DNA of 64,000 nucleotides from Pectobacterium aroidearum (GTDB lineage Bacteria > Pseudomonadota > Gammaproteobacteria > Enterobacterales > Enterobacteriaceae): positions 2,232,001 to 2,296,000 of the forward strand of contig NZ_CP166097.1 of the NCBI RefSeq assembly GCF_041228105.1, given 5' to 3'. The notes under the pieces were generated by a model. The model did not search any database and was not told the DNA's origin. It saw only the letters and a list, made by a program, of their open reading frames with translations. Position 1 is the stretch's first letter, and each line of letters begins with the position of its first letter. The position numbers and the translations under genes are program-made. Positions 58,763 to 64,000 of this stretch are shown here, in pieces.

Positions 58763-59551
58763 TTATTTCAGTTCCAGCTCGTTCATTGCAGCGATGCTGA
58801 AGCCGCCGTCAACGTGCAGAACTTCACCGGAGATACCGGCAGCCAGATCGGAACACAGGAACGCAGCAGAGTTGCCCACGTCTTCAATGGTAACGACACG
58901 GCGGATTGGTGTAACGGCTTCGCAATGAGACAACATTTTCTTGAAGTCTTTGATGCCGGATGCAGCCAGTGTACGAATCGGGCCCGCAGAGATGGCGTTA
59001 ACGCGCACGCCCTGAGCACCCATGGCGTTCGCCATGTAACGTACGTTTGCTTCCAGAGACGCTTTTGCCAGACCCATCACGTTATAGTTCGGGATAGCGC
59101 GCTCAGCGCCCAGATAGGACAGGGTAACCAGCGCAGAGTTCGGGTTCAGCATTTTACGGCAGGCTTTCGCCATCGCGACGAAGCTGTAAGAGCTGATATC
59201 GTGAGCGATGTTGAAACCTTCACGGGTCACGGCATCAACGTAGTCACCGTCCAGTTGGTCGCCCGGTGCGTAAGCAATAGAGTGCACGAAGCCATCAAAG
59301 TTCGGCCATACGTTAGCCAGTTCGGTAAACAGTGCTTCGATGCTCGCATCTTCAGCGACATCACACGGCAGAACGATGCTGGAGCCCAGCTCGCTGGCAA
59401 AGCCTTCAACGCGTGCTTTCAATTTGTCGTTCTGATACGTGAAGGCCAGTTCGGCACCTTCACGCTGCATTGCTTGTGCAATACCGTAGGCAATAGAACG
59501 GTTGCTGGCAACACCTGTTACCAGAATGCGCTTACCGGTAAGAAAACCCAT
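58763..59551 (-). CDS. fabI: Enoyl-[acyl-carrier-protein] reductase (NADH)
   Basis: 262 residues, the length of E. coli FabI. It reduces trans-2-enoyl-ACP in the last step of each fatty-acid elongation cycle. Catalytic Tyr156 and Lys163 ([15 protein letters not shown]) and Tyr146 are present. The segment after residue 90 reads SIAYAPGDQ: position 93 is Ala where E. coli has Gly, a site known for triclosan and diazaborine resistance changes. The start [16 protein letters not shown] is conserved; AAGGATT lies upstream. The neighbour sapF is conserved. Confidence 0.97.
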   Translation of the reverse strand: MGFLTGKRILVTGVASNRSIAYGIAQAMQREGAELAFTYQNDKLKARVEGFASELGSSIVLPCDVAEDASIEALFTELANVWPNFDGFVHSIAYAPGDQLDGDYVDAVTREGFNIAHDISSYSFVAMAKACRKMLNPNSALVTLSYLGAERAIPNYNVMGLAKASLEANVRYMANAMGAQGVRVNAISAGPIRTLAASGIKDFKKMLSHCEAVTPIRRVVTIEDVGNSAAFLCSDLAAGISGEVLHVDGGFSIAAMNELELK

Positions 59552-59745
59552 AGCAGTAATCCTTGTGATCATTGTTGCTGCGATCGCCACTTCGGTGCCG
59601 GTAAACCTACGCGGCAAGTGACGACCGAGATGAATAAACCGCGCGATTCTACCATGTTGGGGACGGTAGCGGTACTCCGAGCAGTATCCTCCCTTCTTTC
59701 ACCGTCCTGCGGCCGTAGCGGGGATACCGTCGTTGTGCGCGGAGA

Positions 59746-60561
59746 TTAACGTTGTGCGCCGTCGCGTCGCCAGGCGTCGGCGCTGAGCGCTTCGCCGAAG
59801 TGGCTGGCAATCAAACGTTTCGTCAGGTCATGGAGCGGGGCGGACAACACATCGGCAGTACTGCCGCGTTCGACCACTTCACCAGCCTGCATCACCAGAA
59901 TCTGGTCGCTGATGTGCTTCATCATACCCAGATGCTGCGTCACGTAAATATAAGAGATACCGTGCTTTTCCTGTAACTCCAGCATTAGATTGATAATCTG
60001 TGACCGCATAGACATATCCAGTGATGCCAGCGCCTCATCGGCCACAATCACTTTCGGTTGCAGGATCAGCGCGCGCGCCAGACCGACACGCTGTTTTTGT
60101 CCCGGCGCGAGCGCATGCGGATAATAATAGGCATGATCGGGGCGTAACCCGACCTGCTGCAGCGCCTGATTAATCGCTCGTTCGCGCGCTTCGGCGCTGA
60201 GGTCGGTATTCAGCCGCAGCGGGACATCCAGCAGCTGCCCGATGCGCTGGCGCGGATTGAGCGCATTGCTCGCATCCTGAAAGATCATGCGGATGCGCTG
60301 GCTGCGATAACGGTAATCGCCGTAATGCAGCGGGTGATCGTCAATAACCAGTTCGCCGGACGTCGGGGCTATCATGCCTGACAGCATTTTAGCCAGCGTC
60401 GATTTCCCCGATCCGTTCTCACCGATGATGGCGAGCGTTTGTCGTTCACGCAGCGTAAAGCTGACGGATTTCACCGCCTCGACATGCTGACGACGGAACA
60501 GTCCGGTTCGATAGCGGAACGTTTTGGTCAGGTTGCGGGCTTCAAGCAGCATCTCAACCAT
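59746..60561 (-). CDS. sapF: Peptide transport ATP-binding protein SapF
   Basis: 271-residue ABC ATPase. Walker A GENGSGKST, an unusual signature LAPGQKQRVGLARAL, and Walker B KVIVADEALASLD are present, as in E. coli SapF. It is the last gene of sapABCDF. Its ATG shares one base with the sapD stop codon (TAATG). The Sap importer contributes to antimicrobial-peptide resistance in several pathogens, including plant-pathogenic Dickeya/Pectobacterium relatives. Confidence 0.96.
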   Translation of the reverse strand: MVEMLLEARNLTKTFRYRTGLFRRQHVEAVKSVSFTLRERQTLAIIGENGSGKSTLAKMLSGMIAPTSGELVIDDHPLHYGDYRYRSQRIRMIFQDASNALNPRQRIGQLLDVPLRLNTDLSAEARERAINQALQQVGLRPDHAYYYPHALAPGQKQRVGLARALILQPKVIVADEALASLDMSMRSQIINLMLELQEKHGISYIYVTQHLGMMKHISDQILVMQAGEVVERGSTADVLSAPLHDLTKRLIASHFGEALSADAWRRDGAQR

Positions 60562-61553
60562 TACGGTTCCTCCATGTTGAGCGGGAAGTGGCAGGCATAT
60601 AAGTGGTTCTTAACCGAGAGCAGCGGCGGTGTTTGCATACACTGCTTTTGTGAATATGGGCAGCGCGGGCCGAGTCGGCAGCCAATCGGCAGATGCTCCA
60701 GCGAGGGGATCGCACCGGTTAGCGTGTTCAGCCGGCTTTTGTGCGGCAACGAACGACCGAAATCGGGCATTGCGCGAATCAGCGCCTGCGTATAAGGGTG
60801 GTGCGGCGCGGTGATCAAATCTTCACTGGTCGCGCTCTCTACCGTTTGCCCGCAATAGAGCACGTTGATCCGGTCAGCCCATTTGCTCATGGTTTGCAGG
60901 TCATGGCTGATGAGCAGAATCGTGGTGTTATTGTTCTGATTCAGCCGCGAAAGCAGGCGGAAAATCTGCGCCTGCGTGGTGGATTCCATCGCGTTGGTGG
61001 GTTCATCGGCAATCAGCAGGCGCGGCTGGTTCGCCAGCGCGATGGCAATCATCACTTTCTGGCACTCGCCGTCGCTCAGCTCATAGGGATAGCTGCCCAT
61101 AATATCTTTATGATCTTTAATCCCAACGCGGTGCAGCAGTTCGATAGCGCGGCGTTTGCGCCAGTTGAATCGCTGCCACCAGCGGCCTTTATACGTCCAG
61201 CCGGGAATCGCCTGCACCAACTGCCGCCCGATACTCTCGGACGGATCGAGACAGGATTGCGGTTCCTGAAAAATCATGGAGACGTTATGGCCGACCAGTT
61301 TACGCCGCTCGCGCGACGACAGTTGCAGCAGATCGATATCATCAAAGCGGAAGCGGTCGGCGGTTACGCGCCAGTTCTCTTTGGTGATCCCGCAGATGGC
61401 TTTGGCGATCAGGCTTTTACCTGAGCCGGATTCGCCCACCAGACCGCGAATTTCCCCTTCGCTCAGCGTCATGCTGACGCGGTCGACGGCTTTGACGGGG
61501 CCGTCGGCGGTGAGAAATTCAATCGTCAGGTTACGGATATCAAGTAATGGCAT
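60561..61553 (-). CDS. sapD: Peptide transport ATP-binding protein SapD
   Basis: 330-residue ABC ATPase of the Opp/Dpp class. Walker A GESGSGKS, the degenerate signature [15 protein letters not shown], Walker [14 protein letters not shown], and the C-terminal Opp-type cysteine cluster ([14 protein letters not shown]) are present. E. coli SapD also supplies ATP-dependent activity to Trk potassium uptake. It lies 16 bp after sapC. Confidence 0.96.
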   Translation of the reverse strand: MPLLDIRNLTIEFLTADGPVKAVDRVSMTLSEGEIRGLVGESGSGKSLIAKAICGITKENWRVTADRFRFDDIDLLQLSSRERRKLVGHNVSMIFQEPQSCLDPSESIGRQLVQAIPGWTYKGRWWQRFNWRKRRAIELLHRVGIKDHKDIMGSYPYELSDGECQKVMIAIALANQPRLLIADEPTNAMESTTQAQIFRLLSRLNQNNNTTILLISHDLQTMSKWADRINVLYCGQTVESATSEDLITAPHHPYTQALIRAMPDFGRSLPHKSRLNTLTGAIPSLEHLPIGCRLGPRCPYSQKQCMQTPPLLSVKNHLYACHFPLNMEEP

Positions 61554-61569
61554 AGGGAGTCGTCGCCTC

Positions 61570-62460
61570 TTATTCCGTTTCCGCGACGAGCGCGCGGCGG
61601 ATGCCGTCGCCCAGCAGGTTGACGATTAACACGCTCAGCGCGATAGCCGCGCCGGGCAGCATCACGGTCCACGGTGCGGCATAAACCAGCTCCAGCGAGT
61701 TGCCAAGCAGCGCGCCCCATTCGGTCGTCGGCAGCTGTGCGCCCAAATCGAGAAAGCCCAGCGCGGCGATATCCAGAATGGCGATCGACAGCGCGCGGGT
61801 AAACTCGGAAACCAGTAGCGCAGCGATGTTCGGCAGCACAACGTACCACACCAGATAAAACGTGGACGCGCCGTCAAGACGAGCGGCGATCACGTACTCT
61901 TTGTCCATTTCTGCGTGTACGGCGCTGTAGATGGTGCGCACCATACGCGGCAGCAGCGCCAGCCAGACGGCGAGCATCGCGTGTTCGAGTTTGGGGCCGA
62001 TAAAGGCAATCACCACAATCGCCAGCAGCAGCGAGGGAATCGACAGCAGCGTATCCAGAATATGGTTGAGCATCGCAGAGCGCAGCCCGCGGGTGACGCC
62101 CGCAAAAACGCCCAATACGATGCCGCACAGCGCCGCTGCGTAGGTGACGATGAGCGATGCGCCGACGGTCGGCGCCGCGCCGCTCAACAGGCGGCTTAGC
62201 TGGTCGCGGCCTAAATCGTCGGTGCCAAGAAAGAACGACACTTCACCATAGTGGGACCAGGAGGGGGGCAACAGTTGGTAGCCTAAAAATTGCTGATCCA
62301 CTTCATAAGGCGCAAGAAACTTGCCGAACAGGCACAGGCCAATCAGGATCAGAAAACCGTATAGCCCGATCATCGCGAGCATATCCTGATGGAACGCCCG
62401 CCAGGTATCGCCCAGTCGGCTTGGCAGCCGTTTTTCGCTATAAACGTTATCGAAGGGCAT
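61570..62460 (-). CDS. sapC: Peptide transport permease SapC
   Basis: 296-residue inner-membrane permease with about six helices. An N-terminal cytoplasmic OppC-like segment ([17 protein letters not shown]) leads into the first helix. The EAA-type loop is near [20 protein letters not shown]. The 5' end overlaps the 3' end of sapB by 14 bp, indicating translational coupling. Confidence 0.95.
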   Translation of the reverse strand: MPFDNVYSEKRLPSRLGDTWRAFHQDMLAMIGLYGFLILIGLCLFGKFLAPYEVDQQFLGYQLLPPSWSHYGEVSFFLGTDDLGRDQLSRLLSGAAPTVGASLIVTYAAALCGIVLGVFAGVTRGLRSAMLNHILDTLLSIPSLLLAIVVIAFIGPKLEHAMLAVWLALLPRMVRTIYSAVHAEMDKEYVIAARLDGASTFYLVWYVVLPNIAALLVSEFTRALSIAILDIAALGFLDLGAQLPTTEWGALLGNSLELVYAAPWTVMLPGAAIALSVLIVNLLGDGIRRALVAETE

Positions 62461-63412
62461 ACCATTCCTTGTGTTTCAACGGATTTGCCATAGCACCCCA
62501 AATATCGGACAGGATGTTGACCGTGATGACCATCGCGCCGACCACCATGACGCCCGCAGAAATCGCGGCATAATCCTGCTGGCGAATGGCGTTCACCAGC
62601 CAGCGGCCGATGCCCGGCCAGTTAAAGACCACTTCGGTAATCATCGTCAGCGTCAGCATCGTGGAAAATTGCAATCCCAGTTTGGGAATGATTGGCGGTA
62701 GCGCATTGTGAATCAGGTGGCGACGAATGACCGTAAAACGCGAGAGTCCGCGAGTGGCCGCTGCTTTAATATAGTTTTTGCTGATAATTTCCGTGGTGCT
62801 GACGCGCATCAGGCGGATCACTTCAGTCGTCGGCCCGACGGCCAGCACGGTAATCGGCAGAATTAAGTGGCGGATAGCGCTGACGATCATTTCGCCACGG
62901 TGTGGCGAATCTGACAGCCAGGCGTCAATCAGGGCAAACCCGGTGACGGTTTTCACCTGATAGAGCAGGTCAAAGCGGCCTGAAACCGGCAGCCAGCCGA
63001 GGTGCAGCGAGAAAAAGAGCGTTAACAGCAGCGCCAGCCAGAATACCGGCAGGGAAAAGCCGATAAGCGCCAGTGTACTGATCACAATATCCGCGCCGCG
63101 GTTCTGCATCACGCCGGCGGTAATGCCCAGCGGAATGCCGACCAGCAGCGAGAGCGCAAACGCCAGCAGACAAAGCTCGATCGTGGCCGGGAACACTTCT
63201 TTCAGCAGCTCGCTAATGGCCTGCCCGTTAATGCTGGATCGGCCAAAATCTCCCTGAAGCAGACTGGTGAGATAAAAGTGATAGGCATCAAATAGCGCTG
63301 CGCCGTTGAGCGGCGCATTGGGCGTGTAGTAGCTGAGGCTAAAGCCAACCAATGTTAGTAGTGACAGTGTCACTATCAGTAACACCAGACGTCGTAAGGT
63401 AAAAATAATCAC
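62447..63412 (-). CDS. sapB: Peptide transport permease SapB
   Basis: 321-residue DppB-type permease with about six helices. The first helix is [20 protein letters not shown] and the EAA loop includes [20 protein letters not shown]. It overlaps sapA by 4 bp and sapC by 14 bp. Confidence 0.95.
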   Translation of the reverse strand: MIIFTLRRLVLLIVTLSLLTLVGFSLSYYTPNAPLNGAALFDAYHFYLTSLLQGDFGRSSINGQAISELLKEVFPATIELCLLAFALSLLVGIPLGITAGVMQNRGADIVISTLALIGFSLPVFWLALLLTLFFSLHLGWLPVSGRFDLLYQVKTVTGFALIDAWLSDSPHRGEMIVSAIRHLILPITVLAVGPTTEVIRLMRVSTTEIISKNYIKAAATRGLSRFTVIRRHLIHNALPPIIPKLGLQFSTMLTLTMITEVVFNWPGIGRWLVNAIRQQDYAAISAGVMVVGAMVITVNILSDIWGAMANPLKHKEWYALR

Positions 63413-64000
63413 GGCTGTGCTTCCTCCACGGTTTCCGGTGCAGAGGGTTTCTGCTGCGCCTGCTGATCCTCGCGGAAGACGCCCGCGAACGAGGCATTGC
63501 CGAACGGGCTCAATACCAGCCCTTTCATGTCATAGCGGTAGGCCAGTAGTCGTAATGACGATGCCAGCGGCAGAACGGGTAATTGTTCTGCCAGAATACG
63601 CTGTGCCTGTTGATAATAGTCAATCCGCTTAGAAAGCTGTTGTGACGAGAGCGCGTTTTGCAGCACTTCATCAAACGTGGGATCGCACCAGTGCGCGTAG
63701 TTGCTCTGGGAGCGAATCGCCGCGCAACTTAGCAGCGGTCGGAAAAAGCTGTCCGGGTCGTTACTGTCCGTTGCCCAGCCCGCCAGCGTTAAATCGTGGC
63801 TGAGTTCCATCAACCGTGCCTCCTGAAAACGGCCTTCCACCGGAACAATGGTCACGGTGACGCCAATCTGCGCCAGATCGGCCTGTATCAACTCTGCCGT
63901 TTTCAACGGGCTGGGGTTGTAGGACTGCGAGGCGCTGGGCACCCACAGGCGCAGGTTGAGGTTCGTCAGCCCCAAATCCTGCAAGATTTGCCGCGCTTTC
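63409..64000 (-). CDS. sapA: Peptide-binding protein SapA, C-terminal part (cut by window edge)
   Basis: The last 197 codons, including the stop, are in the window and the frame is open to base 64000. The sequence is the C-terminal part of an SBP_bac_5 periplasmic peptide-binding protein ([40 protein letters not shown]). Its place at the head of sapBCDF identifies it as SapA, which binds antimicrobial peptides and haem in other bacteria. The signal peptide is outside the window. Confidence 0.93.
   Translation of the reverse strand, partial: KARQILQDLGLTNLNLRLWVPSASQSYNPSPLKTAELIQADLAQIGVTVTIVPVEGRFQEARLMELSHDLTLAGWATDSNDPDSFFRPLLSCAAIRSQSNYAHWCDPTFDEVLQNALSSQQLSKRIDYYQQAQRILAEQLPVLPLASSLRLLAYRYDMKGLVLSPFGNASFAGVFREDQQAQQKPSAPETVEEAQP

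Noticed and set aside
58814..59749. 311-codon frame opposite fabI
   Set aside because: Long only because of the codon bias of fabI on the other strand; composition is not protein-like.

Overview
The window is chromosomal DNA of a soft-rot enterobacterium, most likely Pectobacterium. Three blocks follow Escherichia coli gene order and their proteins align closely with E. coli products. The accessory genes between them suit a plant-cell-wall feeder: a D-apiose catabolic cluster, a hexuronate-type transporter with a GH31 glycosidase, and ERIC repeats. I see no rRNA, tRNA, CRISPR array, insertion sequence or prophage.

Block A (1-12,716) matches the E. coli cfa-to-gstA region: cfa (partial), purR, ynhF, mepH, grxD, rnt, gloA, ydhL, slyA (hor in this genus), slyB, anmK, mliC, pdxH, tyrS, pdxY, gstA. 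Several E. coli neighbours (sodB, ydhP, lhr, nemRA, sodC) are absent from their expected places. A 0.9-kb gap and a dicarboxylate/amino-acid symporter follow.

Block B (15,239-36,088) matches acnA-ribA-pgpB-lapA-lapB-pyrF-yciH-osmB, with three interruptions. An orphan oligopeptide-binding protein lies between acnA and ribA. A ten-kilobase D-apiose operon with its SorC-family regulator lies between pgpB and lapA. A strikingly AT-rich zinc alcohol dehydrogenase lies between lapB and pyrF. The apiose cluster encodes a ribose-type ABC importer, a DUF2291 lipoprotein, a split transketolase, a kinase and an isomerase. Together they should import D-apiose, isomerise it to apulose, phosphorylate it and split it to dihydroxyacetone phosphate and xylulose 5-phosphate. 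Two nearly identical double-palindrome operators precede the two transcription blocks.

From 36.4 to 53.7 kb are araD, a CstA-family transporter, an MFS/Lrp divergent pair, an aldo-keto reductase, rnb, a YdeP-type molybdopterin oxidoreductase divergent from a LysR regulator, and a LacI regulator divergent from an ExuT-like transporter plus GH31 enzyme. Three ERIC elements sit within about 30 bp of the start codons of cstA, ydeP and the lysR gene.

From 54.0 kb comes a soluble three-domain NADH:fumarate-reductase-type flavoprotein (OYE-like, FMN_bind and fumarate reductase domains) with its ApbE flavin transferase and two small unknown genes. Block C then resumes E. coli order with fabI and the sapABCDF peptide-transport operon, which runs off the right edge inside sapA.
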